Source: Anaerolineae bacterium CG2_30_58_95 (GTDB lineage Bacteria > Chloroflexota > Anaerolineae > Anaerolineales > Villigracilaceae). Taken from it: a stretch of 12,702 nucleotides of DNA. Shown here piece after piece: positions 1-6,770 of this stretch. The position numbers were made by a program, and so were the translations under genes. The stretch covers positions 1-12,702 of the forward strand of contig MNXK01000184.1 in NCBI GenBank assembly GCA_001872165.1, read 5' to 3'. A model generated the notes under the pieces. That model saw only the letters and a list, made by a program, of their open reading frames with translations, was not told the DNA's origin and searched no databases. Numbering within the stretch: the stretch's first letter is position 1; each line of letters starts with the position of its first letter.

Positions 1-609
1 GACTCCGAGCGAGTAAATATCGGTGCCGGGGTCAGCGGCGCCCATCCACTGTTCGGGAGCCATGTAGTCGGGGGTGCCGATGCCCACACCGGCGACGGTG
101 AGCTGGGTGGAGCCGCTTCCGGCGATGATCTTGGCAATGCCGAAATCGGAGAGCAGCGGCGCGCCGGACTGGCTCATGAGGATGTTGGCAGGTTTTACGT
201 CGCGGTGGATGATCTTCTGTTCGTGGGCATATTCCAGTGCGCGGGCGATGGGGGCGAGCAAGGCGGCGGCCTGCTGGTAGGGCATGGCGGTGCCCATCTT
301 CTGCTTGAGCGTGCCGCTGGGGACGAAGGGCATCACCAGGTAGGGCACGCCGTCCTGTTCGCCGTAATCCAGCACTTTGAGAATGTAAGGGTGGTCGAGC
401 TGTGCCAGCGCGCGGGCTTCGCGCTGAAAGCGCTTGAGGAATTCGCCTTCGTTGCCCTCTTCCATATCCGCGCGAATGATCTTGATGGCGACGTTTCGCT
501 CGAGGCTGGTATCATAGGCTTTATAAACGGAGGCCATGCCGCCCTGTCCAAGCGGCTCAATGATGTGGTAGCGTCCCAGGTTCTGACCAGTCAAATCCTT
601 CTTGCTCAC
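1..609 (-). CDS. Ser/Thr protein kinase, PknB-type, N-terminal part (cut by window edge)
   Basis: This is the N-terminal 203 residues of a Hanks-type serine/threonine kinase; the rest lies beyond the left edge. Seen in order: glycine-rich loop G-Q-G-G-M-A-S-V-Y (21-29), ATP-anchoring Lys43 in VAIK, Glu64 of helix C, the catalytic HRDVKPAN segment (135-142), the DFG triad (155-157) and GTPDYMAPEQ (178-187). All core catalytic residues are intact, so it should be active. The start is GTG: an in-frame TAA lies ten codons upstream, no ATG intervenes, and GGAGGG sits 5 nt before the GTG. In this family the unseen part usually holds a membrane helix and a sensor domain. It has its own promoter candidate and shows no functional tie to the sugar genes behind it. 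Kinase identity is near certain; the signal and target are unknown. Confidence 0.95.
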   Translation of the reverse strand, partial: MSKKDLTGQNLGRYHIIEPLGQGGMASVYKAYDTSLERNVAIKIIRADMEEGNEGEFLKRFQREARALAQLDHPYILKVLDYGEQDGVPYLVMPFVPSGTLKQKMGTAMPYQQAAALLAPIARALEYAHEQKIIHRDVKPANILMSQSGAPLLSDFGIAKIIAGSGSTQLTVAGVGIGTPDYMAPEQWMGAADPGTDIYSLGV

Positions 610-645
610 AACAGCCCTCCGTGTGCCTGAACTTGCTTGTTATTT

Positions 646-654
646 AGTATAACA
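646..654 (-). promoter_or_regulatory. extended -10 promoter candidate for the kinase gene
   Basis: On the minus strand the bases read TGTTATACT, matching the extended -10 form TGnTATAAT at all but one position. It ends 37 nt before the GTG start, in the AT-richer 113-nt gap between iolO and the kinase. No good -35 hexamer lies 16-18 nt upstream, which is acceptable for an extended -10 promoter. It suggests the kinase is transcribed separately from the iol genes. Confidence 0.4.
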
Positions 655-722
655 TTGAATCTGACCATCCGCTGAAATTAAAATGACTTTCGCGAATTTC
701 TGCCCAAAAAGCCGGTTTTTAC

Positions 723-1526
723 CTAAATCTGGCGCAGGCAGGCGATGTTTTGCCTGGCCGCTGTCTCGGCATCCGGCTTCGGCAGGAACTCACCCGAAAC
801 CCAGCCCGAATAACCGGTTGCGAAGAGCGCCCCCAAAATGGACTTGAAATCCAGATGCCCCGCGCCGGGATACCATCTATTGGAATCGGCCACATGAAAG
901 TGAAATATGCGATCTCCGCAGAGACGGATACTCTCCTCGATCACCGGCTCCTCGATGTTCATGTGGAAGGTGTCCAGCAGCAGGCCGAAATTGTCCGCGC
1001 CAACACGCTCGATCAATTCCAGACCCTGGGCGGCGGTGTTGATGAGCGTCGTTTCGTAGCGGTTGATCGGCTCCAGCGCGAGGTGGACTCCATGCGGACG
1101 GGCAACGACGCTGCAATCGCGTAAGGCCTCCACCAACCAGTCCATTGCCTGTGCCTGGTCCACACCCGGTTTGAGGATGCCGCGAATCAACCCGATGATG
1201 ATGACCGCCCCGAAGCGGGCTGCGACCGGGACGTGGGCTTTGATCCGCTCGATGGCGGCGCGGCGCACCTCGGGGTTTGGGTCGGTGAACGACAGGCCTT
1301 CCTCGCCCCAGGCTTGACCTGTACCGATCGCGGGCACATTCAAGCTGTGCTTGCGGACAAGCCGCTCCAGATCGTCCGGGTCAACCAGTTTGGGGTCGCG
1401 AATGGCCAGTTCGACGCCGTCATAGCCGAGGGCGGCGATGCGCGCCAGGTTCGTTTCCAGGTCGCCTTTGAAGGTGACGGCCTGGAACTGGGCGGGTTGG
1501 GTGGAGAGAACAATGGAGAGGTTCAT
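723..1526 (-). CDS. iolO: 5-keto-L-gluconate epimerase (IolO), sugar-phosphate isomerase-like TIM barrel
   Basis: This 267-residue xylose-isomerase-like TIM barrel protein closely follows the Thermotoga maritima IolO (TM0416) pattern as I recall it, including GTGQAW (68-73), IIGLIRG (110-116), EPINRYET (152-159), DTFHMNIEE (185-193) and HVADSNRW (211-218). In that pathway IolO converts 5-keto-L-gluconate to D-tagaturonate. Metal and catalytic candidates are Glu152, Asp185, His188, His211 and Glu246. The ATG is preceded by AAGGA, which overlaps the edge of a strong palindrome. It lies 48 nt after iolM and is the last iol gene before the kinase promoter. Databases may label it hydroxypyruvate isomerase or generic AP-endonuclease-2 family; the iolM and iolN neighbours make IolO the better call. 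No signal peptide; cytoplasmic. Confidence 0.9.
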   Translation of the reverse strand: MNLSIVLSTQPAQFQAVTFKGDLETNLARIAALGYDGVELAIRDPKLVDPDDLERLVRKHSLNVPAIGTGQAWGEEGLSFTDPNPEVRRAAIERIKAHVPVAARFGAVIIIGLIRGILKPGVDQAQAMDWLVEALRDCSVVARPHGVHLALEPINRYETTLINTAAQGLELIERVGADNFGLLLDTFHMNIEEPVIEESIRLCGDRIFHFHVADSNRWYPGAGHLDFKSILGALFATGYSGWVSGEFLPKPDAETAARQNIACLRQI

Positions 1527-1535
1527 TTAGTATCC

Positions 1536-1572
1536 TTATGTGACAGTCACCTTAAAGGTGACTGTCACATAA
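1536..1572. repeat. nested palindrome between iolM and iolO
   Basis: Two perfect 18-nt arms, TTATGTGACAGTCACCTT and its reverse complement, are separated by one base. Each arm contains its own palindrome (GTGAC-A-GTCAC and GTGAC-T-GTCAC). It starts 2 nt after the iolM stop, and its far arm runs into the AAGGA ribosome binding site of iolO. As RNA it could form a stem of about 16 bp. There is no T-run after it, so it is not a standard terminator. It could be an operator, an mRNA-stability or SD-masking hairpin, or an interspersed repeat. Confidence 0.85.
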
Positions 1573-1574
1573 CT

Positions 1575-2771
1575 TTACCGCGCAATATACGTGATCTTGC
1601 ACTCAGATCGGTCGGTCTGTAGTTTGAGGATGTTCTCGGGCAGTTGTTCCAGGCTGACCTTCTTGGTGCTCATGCGCGTCATATCCATGCCGGTGGCCAT
1701 GCACTCGATGACGCGCGGGAAGTTGCCGTGTCCGGAATGGCCTTGTGCGCCGACGATGCGCGCCTTGCGCACCTGGAGCACTTCGCCAGCAACCTGCATC
1801 CTGGCTTCGGCGCGGGCGGTGACGACCACTGTGCTTAACAAGGTGCGGCCTTCCCAAATGACCTTCTCGATGCCGGGATAGACGACCGCCGGCAGGCCGG
1901 TGGCTTCCATGAACATGTCCGCACCCATGCCTCCGGTGATTTCGAGCACGCGCTCAGCGAAATCTTCCTTGGATGGATTGACGTGGTAGTCAGCGCCCAG
2001 TTTCAAAGCCATGTCGGCGCGTTCCGGCTGGGTTTCGGAGATGATGACCTGGGAGGCGCCAGCGCGCTTGAGGATGGCGCAGGCCGCGATCCCAACCGGT
2101 CCGCCGCCCAGGATGACGACCCGGTCGCCGGGGCGGATGCCGCCGCCGCGTTCGATGACGGCGTTGTAGGCCACGCAGGTCGGTTCGACCAGGCTGCCGG
2201 CGATGAAGATTTCCTCTTCCTTGTAGTTCTTGCGCAGCGGTTCCAGGCTCCACAGCGTGCGGGAGGGCAGGACGATGTACTTGGTGTACGCCCCGTTGAC
2301 GTTGAAGCCGACTTCGTTCAGTTGTTCGCAATGGTTGGGCTGGCCATCGGCGCAGGGCTTGCATTGTCCGCACCAAAGCATTTCCTCGGATGTGACCGGC
2401 TCTCCGCCTTTAAAGGGTTTGTTGGTGCGTTTGTCCCTGGCGTTCTTGCCCGCTTCGACCACCACGCCGGAGAACTCGTGCCCGAGGATGGACGGGAACC
2501 CGGTCAGGCCGGGGTAGAAGATATAGCCGTCTTTATCCGCCTGCGCCATGTGGACATCCGAGCCGCAGATGCCGCAGGCTTTGACTTCCAGCAGCACTTC
2601 TTCCGGGCCAGGTGACGGGATGTCGTACTCGCGGATCTCCAGCCGCGGGTTGCGCCATACCTGGCTGCCCAGGTACGTTTGGCGGCCTTCAATATCCTTC
2701 GCGCCGAGTTTGAAACCGGGCTTGGGGTCCCAGTCCGCGACCAATGTCACGCCTTGCATTTTGCCTTTCAT
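1575..2771 (-). CDS. iolM: scyllo-inosose 3-dehydrogenase (IolM), Zn-dependent MDR family
   Basis: This 398-residue zinc-dependent medium-chain dehydrogenase would oxidise scyllo-inosose (2-keto-myo-inositol) to the diketo-inositol with NAD+. It follows T. maritima IolM (TM0414) over its whole length, including the unusual N-terminal WDPKPGFKLGAKDIEG segment (14-29) that ordinary alcohol dehydrogenases lack. Seen: catalytic zinc ligands Cys69 (GICGSD) and His98-Glu99 (GHEF); structural zinc Cys134, Cys137, Cys140, Cys148; GSLVEPT (192-198); Rossmann GGGPVG (222-227); and AQGHSGHG with FPRVI near the C-terminus. The ATG at 2771 has AAGGAG 8 nt upstream; Met5 is an alternative start nearer the Thermotoga N-terminus. 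A repeat-filled 116-nt gap separates it from iolN. Confidence 0.9.
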   Translation of the reverse strand: MKGKMQGVTLVADWDPKPGFKLGAKDIEGRQTYLGSQVWRNPRLEIREYDIPSPGPEEVLLEVKACGICGSDVHMAQADKDGYIFYPGLTGFPSILGHEFSGVVVEAGKNARDKRTNKPFKGGEPVTSEEMLWCGQCKPCADGQPNHCEQLNEVGFNVNGAYTKYIVLPSRTLWSLEPLRKNYKEEEIFIAGSLVEPTCVAYNAVIERGGGIRPGDRVVILGGGPVGIAACAILKRAGASQVIISETQPERADMALKLGADYHVNPSKEDFAERVLEITGGMGADMFMEATGLPAVVYPGIEKVIWEGRTLLSTVVVTARAEARMQVAGEVLQVRKARIVGAQGHSGHGNFPRVIECMATGMDMTRMSTKKVSLEQLPENILKLQTDRSECKITYIAR

Positions 2772-2797
2772 AATTTCATCTCCTTATAAATAGATTC

Positions 2798-2875
2798 AAC
2801 ACAAAGGGCACGAAGGAGCACAAAGGAAGAGCCACAAAGTTTTTTTCTTCGTGACCTTCGTGTTCTTCGTGGTTA
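2798..2875. repeat. interspersed inverted repeat of the CACGAAGGA/CTTCGTG type, iolN-iolM gap
   Basis: The left arm holds short direct units (GGCACGAAGGA, GCACAAAGGA); the right arm holds CTTCGTGACCTTCGTGTTCTT-like units, largely their complement. Together they form an imperfect hairpin with a seven-T run near the apex. I recognise this as the repeat often mistranslated as HEEHEGHEE in environmental genomes, and that spurious reading frame is present here on the minus strand. It may attenuate transcription or stabilise RNA between iolN and iolM. It is non-coding. Confidence 0.8.
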
Positions 2876-2887
2876 AAGGTTTTTTCT

Positions 2888-4006
2888 TTACACTTCCGTG
2901 CCCTGCCCGATGCGCGGGATGCCATAGACCGGCTTCCAGCCCGGGCTGAGCGGCTCGCGCAGATAGGGTTCCATCTCTTCCGCCGTGCGCAGCGTGACTT
3001 CCTCCACCGGCGGGACCGTCCCGGCCGGGAAAGCTTCGAGCACATCGTCATGCCACAGGGTCAGGTACTTCAGGATGGCAGCCATGGGGCGCTTGGCCTT
3101 CTGCGCCGCGCCGGATTTGGCCTTGCCGACCACCCCCTCGGGCGTGGCAGCGATCTCGATGGTGAAGTGACCTTCGCCCTCCGACCAGCGGCTGGGGCGG
3201 CCAAACGGGTCAACCGACTTGTCGAAGTGGCCCTCGGGCAGGTAGGACTTGCCCTCGGTGTCCACCGCGTAGTTCATATCCACCATTTCAGGGTGCAGCA
3301 GCAGGCTGAGCGAGGTCTCGGACTCGTCGGCGTGGACGAAGTTGGTGCTCATCTGTCCGCCGCGCTCGACCGGGCGGAAGAACTCGCGTACGCCGCGGTG
3401 CCAGTCAATCACGCGGAAGATGCCCGGCAGTTGATAACGCTTCATGAACTCTTGCACTGCTGACTCGAGCATCCACAACTGGCCGTGGTTGTTGACGATC
3501 AACTGTTTGCGGAAACCGTCGTTCCACAGGCCGAGCATCACGTCAATCATCATCTCGCGCACCACATGCTCGCGGACGACCACCGTGCCGGGCATGCCCA
3601 TGTGGTGGTACGGGTGACCGCCATACATCAGCGGGGGCAGCGCCAGGTTGACCGGCGCGCCGCGCTTGGCGGTGAAGCGGCGCACGCCCTCGCAGATGGC
3701 GCTGACGTAGAGCGTATCGGCGGCGGAGGGCAGGTGCTGGCCGTGCAGTTCGGTGCTTCCGACCGGGATGAAGACCACGTCATTCTTCTTGCGGTTCTTT
3801 TCCACCTGCCAGCGGGTCGTGGTCTGGATGTACGACCCGGACTTGGCCCATTCCACCGGCGAGGGGATGCCGTAGTCGGCAAGGATGGTATCAATCTGCT
3901 CATCGCTTGCGTCCCATACTTCTTTTTTCAGCCGCCCGATGGCGTTGTTCTCGAAGAACAGATCAGGCTGGTTGGTGGGGAGAAATCCTTTTGGTGTGTT
4001 TGACAT
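2888..4006 (-). CDS. iolN: 3-dehydro-scyllo-inosose hydrolase (IolN), creatininase family
   Basis: This 372-residue creatininase-fold metalloenzyme is assigned to hydrolytic ring opening of diketo-inositol (3-dehydro-scyllo-inosose) to 5-keto-L-gluconate, the role of IolN (TM0413) in T. maritima. Seen: the metal-binding stretch GSTELHGQHLPSAADT (83-98) with Glu86, His88 and Asp97; GGHPYHHMGMPGT (129-141); NNHGQ (172-176); and HADESETS (226-233), whose second Glu is a likely ligand. It is longer than typical creatininases (about 250 residues) through N- and C-terminal extensions. The ATG has AGGAG 9 nt upstream. It sits between glcD and iolM, the next-acting and preceding-acting enzymes of the same route. 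The family is clear; the exact reaction rests on context and on resemblance to IolN rather than creatinine hydrolases. Confidence 0.87.
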   Translation of the reverse strand: MSNTPKGFLPTNQPDLFFENNAIGRLKKEVWDASDEQIDTILADYGIPSPVEWAKSGSYIQTTTRWQVEKNRKKNDVVFIPVGSTELHGQHLPSAADTLYVSAICEGVRRFTAKRGAPVNLALPPLMYGGHPYHHMGMPGTVVVREHVVREMMIDVMLGLWNDGFRKQLIVNNHGQLWMLESAVQEFMKRYQLPGIFRVIDWHRGVREFFRPVERGGQMSTNFVHADESETSLSLLLHPEMVDMNYAVDTEGKSYLPEGHFDKSVDPFGRPSRWSEGEGHFTIEIAATPEGVVGKAKSGAAQKAKRPMAAILKYLTLWHDDVLEAFPAGTVPPVEEVTLRTAEEMEPYLREPLSPGWKPVYGIPRIGQGTEV

Positions 4007-4027
4007 TTTATTGCTCCTTTTAAGACT

Positions 4028-4078
4028 GGAGTCCGAAATCTCCAGATTTCGGTCCGACGTCGGGAGACGTCGGACTCC
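4028..4078. repeat. double-hairpin element, copy 1 (glcD-iolN gap)
   Basis: 51 nt. An outer stem GGAGT/ACTCC encloses two 8-bp perfect hairpins, CCGAAATC-tcca-GATTTCGG and CCGACGTC-ggga-GACGTCGG, separated by one T. The apical regions contain TCTCC and GGAGA, which are complementary and could kiss. It begins 6 nt after the glcD stop and ends 22 nt before iolN. A related copy in the same orientation lies at 5484-5532. Confidence 0.9.
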
Positions 4079-4084
4079 GTTGGA

Positions 4085-5467
4085 TTAATCAGGAAACACC
4101 TTCCCCGGGTTCAGAATATTGAGCGGGTCCAGTGCGGCCTTGATGCGTTTCTGGATCTCTATCGAAACCGGACCGAGGGCCTGTGCCATGTACGGACGCT
4201 TCAGCGTCCCGACGCCATGCTCGCCCGAGAGCGTCCCGCCCAATTCCAAGGCCAGGGCGAACTCCTCGGCGGCCATCTGCTCGACCTTCGCCCACTGACC
4301 AGGGTCACGTTTATCGAACAGGAGGGTGGGATGCAGGTTGCCATCCCCGGCGTGGCCGTAGATGACGATGGGCAGCCCGCGTTTGGCGCTGATGGCCTTG
4401 AGTCGGCGCACGGTTTCGGCGATGGCGCTGCGCGGCACGGTGATGTCTTCGCCAAGTTTATTGGGGGCTTTGCGCGCCAGCGATGGCGAGAGAGAACGCC
4501 GCGCCCGCCACAGGCTGGCGCGCTCGGTCTCATCCGCGGCAACCTTGACCTGACGCGCCCCCCGGGCGCGGCAAATTTCGGCGACGGCTTCCATCTCGCG
4601 CAGCACAGCCGCCTCGTCAGAGCCGTCGGTTTCGATGAGCAGAATGGCTTCCACGTCCAGCGGCAGGCCGAGGTGCATGGCCGCCTCGATGCAGGCGATG
4701 GCGGTCTCGTCCATCAGTTCCAGCGCAGCCGGGACCACGCCGGCTCTCAGGATGGTGTTGACCGTTTGAGAGGCGTCCTCCACGGAAGGGAATTCGACCA
4801 GCGCCGTGCGGGCGAATTCCGGTCTGGCGGTCAGGCGCAGCAGGGCTTCGGTGATGACGCCCAGCGTCCCCTCCGAGCCGGTGAACAGGGCTTTCAAATC
4901 GTAGCCGACCACGTCCTTGATGCACTTGCCTCCGGTGTGCAGGATGCGCCCGTCCGCCAGGACGACGGTCAGCCCCAGCACGTAGTCGCCGGTCACGCCG
5001 TATTTCAGGCAGCGCGGGCCGCCAGCGTTGCAGGCGATGTTCCCGCCGATGGTCGAATGGCGGATGCTGGCAGGGTCAGGGGGATAGAACAGCCCCAGTT
5101 TTTCCACAGCCGCTTGCAGGTCCGCGGTGACGACGCCCGCCTCGACGTGGGCGGCGGCGTTCGCTTCGTCAATTTCCAAAATGCGGTTCATGCGCGTCAT
5201 CGTCAGCGCAATCCCGCCCTGGAAGGGGACCGAGGCGGCGGCCAGTCCCGACCCCATGCCGCGCGTCACCACCGGGATACGTTCACGGGCAGCCAGCCGC
5301 ACAATCTGGCTGACCTGCCCGGTGGTGCGCGGCAGGACGACGGCGTCCGGGCGATGCTCCGCGAAGGTGCCATCGTAACTGTAGACGGCCAGGTCTTCGG
5401 GCGTGGACAGGACGCCGTCTTTGCCGGTAATTTTTTCAAGCTGTGCGAGGATGTTCTTATCCATCAT
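4085..5467 (-). CDS. glcD: GlcD-like FAD-linked 2-hydroxyacid dehydrogenase
   Basis: This 460-residue FAD oxidase of the glycolate oxidase subunit D / D-lactate dehydrogenase family oxidises a 2-hydroxyacid to a 2-keto acid, passing electrons to the GlcF-type partner. Seen: the N-terminal FAD domain with TRGMGSGLA (68-76), PPDPAS and STIGGNIACNAGG, then DVVGYDLKALFTGSEGTLG; C-terminal HAGDGNLHP, GTLSGEHGVGTLKR and the terminal DPLNILNPGKVF. An in-frame extension to 5572 exists, but it merely translates the palindromic element and the glcF 3' end. AGAGGA lies 4 nt before the first of two adjacent ATGs (5467 and 5464), which decides the start. It overlaps glcF by 11 nt, implying translational coupling. 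The substrate is not readable from sequence: glycolate, D-lactate or an aldonate are all possible, and the inositol context favours a sugar acid. Confidence 0.88.
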   Translation of the reverse strand: MMDKNILAQLEKITGKDGVLSTPEDLAVYSYDGTFAEHRPDAVVLPRTTGQVSQIVRLAARERIPVVTRGMGSGLAAASVPFQGGIALTMTRMNRILEIDEANAAAHVEAGVVTADLQAAVEKLGLFYPPDPASIRHSTIGGNIACNAGGPRCLKYGVTGDYVLGLTVVLADGRILHTGGKCIKDVVGYDLKALFTGSEGTLGVITEALLRLTARPEFARTALVEFPSVEDASQTVNTILRAGVVPAALELMDETAIACIEAAMHLGLPLDVEAILLIETDGSDEAAVLREMEAVAEICRARGARQVKVAADETERASLWRARRSLSPSLARKAPNKLGEDITVPRSAIAETVRRLKAISAKRGLPIVIYGHAGDGNLHPTLLFDKRDPGQWAKVEQMAAEEFALALELGGTLSGEHGVGTLKRPYMAQALGPVSIEIQKRIKAALDPLNILNPGKVFPD

Positions 5468-6770
5468 TTTTCCTCTTTGCGGTGGAGTGCGAAATCTCCT
5501 GATTTCGCCGAAGTCGGGAGACTTCGGACTCCTGGCGATAAGCGCGATCCAGCAGTGCAATGGGATGCACAACCTGCACGTCCAGCCCCTGCCGCCGCAC
5601 GCCGAGGTTCAACTGCATCTGGCAGCCGGGGCAGCCGGAGGCGATGTAGTCGGCCTGCGTGCTGGCGAGATTGTCGGTCTTGCGCTTCAGCACTTTGAGC
5701 GAAGTCTCGTAATGCGTGATCAGTTGGCTGCCGGCCGAGCCGCAGCACCAATCCGCTTCGGGCAATTCGACGAATTCGAGGCCGTCAATCATCTGTAACA
5801 GCGCACGCGGCTGCTGCCACACGCCCTGCCCGCGGCGCAGGTGACACGGGTCGTGGTAGGTGACGCGCGCCTCGACCCGTCCCTGCGGTTTTTCGAGCGG
5901 GATGGACATCAGAAACTCGCTCACGTCGCGGACCCGGGAACTGAACGCCGCCGCCCGCGCCGCCCATTTGTTGTCATCCGCCAACAGGTGACCGTAATCC
6001 TTCAGTGTGGAGCCGCAGGTGGCGCAGTCGGTGACGTTGACTTCGACCTGCGCCCGCTCGAAAAGTTCGATGTTGTGGCGCGCCTGTTCCTGCGCTAAAT
6101 CCGACCGCCCGTAACCCAGGGCCGGCATCCCGCAGCAGACAGTCGCCTTGGGCGTGACGACCGTGCAGCCGTTGCGCGCCAGCACGCGCAGGGTCGCCGC
6201 GCTCTCTTCGGCGAACAGCAGGCTCTGCGCGCAGCCGAGGAAAAAGCCGACGCGGTAGCGGGTCTTGCCATTGGCTTCGGTGATCTCCGGCAAGGCCTGT
6301 CGCAGCGGGCGCTGGGGCAGGTGAGGCAGCATGGATTCCATGTCACGCAACTGGCGCGGCAGCAAATTCCGCAGCCCCAGCGCGTAAACCAGGCGGCGGA
6401 GGCCCAATTTCTCGTACAGGCGCAGCGGCAGGGTTGCAAATTCCATCCGTCTTGGTTTGGGGATGAGACCGCCGAACAGCGTCTTCTTCCACGCCGCCGG
6501 GCGGAGTTGCTCCTGCACGGCGCGCATCTCTACAGCCAGGTCCGCCGGGCGGATGCCGACCGGGCAGATGTCGTTGCAGGCCAGGCAGTCGAAACAGGCA
6601 TACATTTGCTCGAACAGGTTAGGGCTGAGTTCGAGTTCGCCTTCTAGACCTTTACGCGCCAACGCGGCCCGTCCGCGCGGCGAGGCGGTCTCGCTCAGTA
6701 TCTCGCGGTACGTTGGGCAGACAGCCAGGCACAGCCCGCAGCGGATGCAATTCAGGTCATCCAATCTCAC
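5457..6770 (-). CDS. glcF: GlcF-like iron-sulfur subunit (two [4Fe-4S] motifs plus two CCG domains)
   Basis: This 437-residue Fe-S protein of the glycolate oxidase iron-sulfur subunit family probably carries electrons from the GlcD-like flavoprotein toward the quinone pool. Seen: two ferredoxin motifs, C8/C11/C14/C18 and C59/C62/C65/C69 (each ending CP), then two cysteine-rich CCG repeats (FLGC..CCGMPALGYG and DPCHLRRG..CCGSAGSQ) with CATCG and CPGCQMQL. The start is GTG at 6770, overlapping iolG by 14 nt. AAGG lies only 3 nt before it, so TTG at 6764 is an alternative with better spacing. The family pattern ends near HPIALLDRAY; the last 20 or so residues (SEVSRLRRNQEIS and on) are translation of a palindromic element and probably have no function. 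Confidence 0.88.
   Translation of the reverse strand: MRLDDLNCIRCGLCLAVCPTYREILSETASPRGRAALARKGLEGELELSPNLFEQMYACFDCLACNDICPVGIRPADLAVEMRAVQEQLRPAAWKKTLFGGLIPKPRRMEFATLPLRLYEKLGLRRLVYALGLRNLLPRQLRDMESMLPHLPQRPLRQALPEITEANGKTRYRVGFFLGCAQSLLFAEESAATLRVLARNGCTVVTPKATVCCGMPALGYGRSDLAQEQARHNIELFERAQVEVNVTDCATCGSTLKDYGHLLADDNKWAARAAAFSSRVRDVSEFLMSIPLEKPQGRVEARVTYHDPCHLRRGQGVWQQPRALLQMIDGLEFVELPEADWCCGSAGSQLITHYETSLKVLKRKTDNLASTQADYIASGCPGCQMQLNLGVRRQGLDVQVVHPIALLDRAYRQESEVSRLRRNQEISHSTAKRKNDG
5484..5532. repeat. double-hairpin element, copy 2 (inside the 3' end of glcF)
   Basis: 49 nt, same orientation as copy 1. Outer stem GGAGT/ACTCC; hairpins GCGAAATC-tcct-GATTTCGC and CGAAGTC-ggga-GACTTCG, which compete for one C at the junction. 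Relative to copy 1 a stem pair in hairpin 2 has changed from C-G to A-T on both sides, keeping the fold. It is translated as part of GlcF and ends 17 nt before the first glcD ATG (on the minus strand), just upstream of its ribosome binding site. Confidence 0.88.

Noticed and set aside
706..720. AAAAAGCCGGTTTTT as a terminator after iolO
   Set aside because: The GC core is only four bases and off-centre relative to the A/T arms, so it makes a poor stem. It could help termination but I cannot support it.
1539..1569. CRP-like site (TGTGA...TCACA) in the iolM-iolO palindrome
   Set aside because: The spacing between TGTGA and TCACA does not match the CRP N6 arrangement; the similarity follows from the palindrome itself.
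2776..3051. Small minus-strand ORF containing HEEHEGHEE
   Set aside because: Part is a shadow of iolN and the rest is the known artefact of translating an interspersed repeat.
5468..5572. In-frame N-terminal extension of GlcD
   Set aside because: It translates the palindromic element and the glcF 3' end; AGAGGA marks the ATG at 5467.
4217..5698. 493-codon plus-strand ORF opposite glcD
   Set aside because: It is antisense to a protein with full FAD-oxidase motifs; its Arg/Gly/Asp-rich composition is typical of a GC-rich shadow frame.
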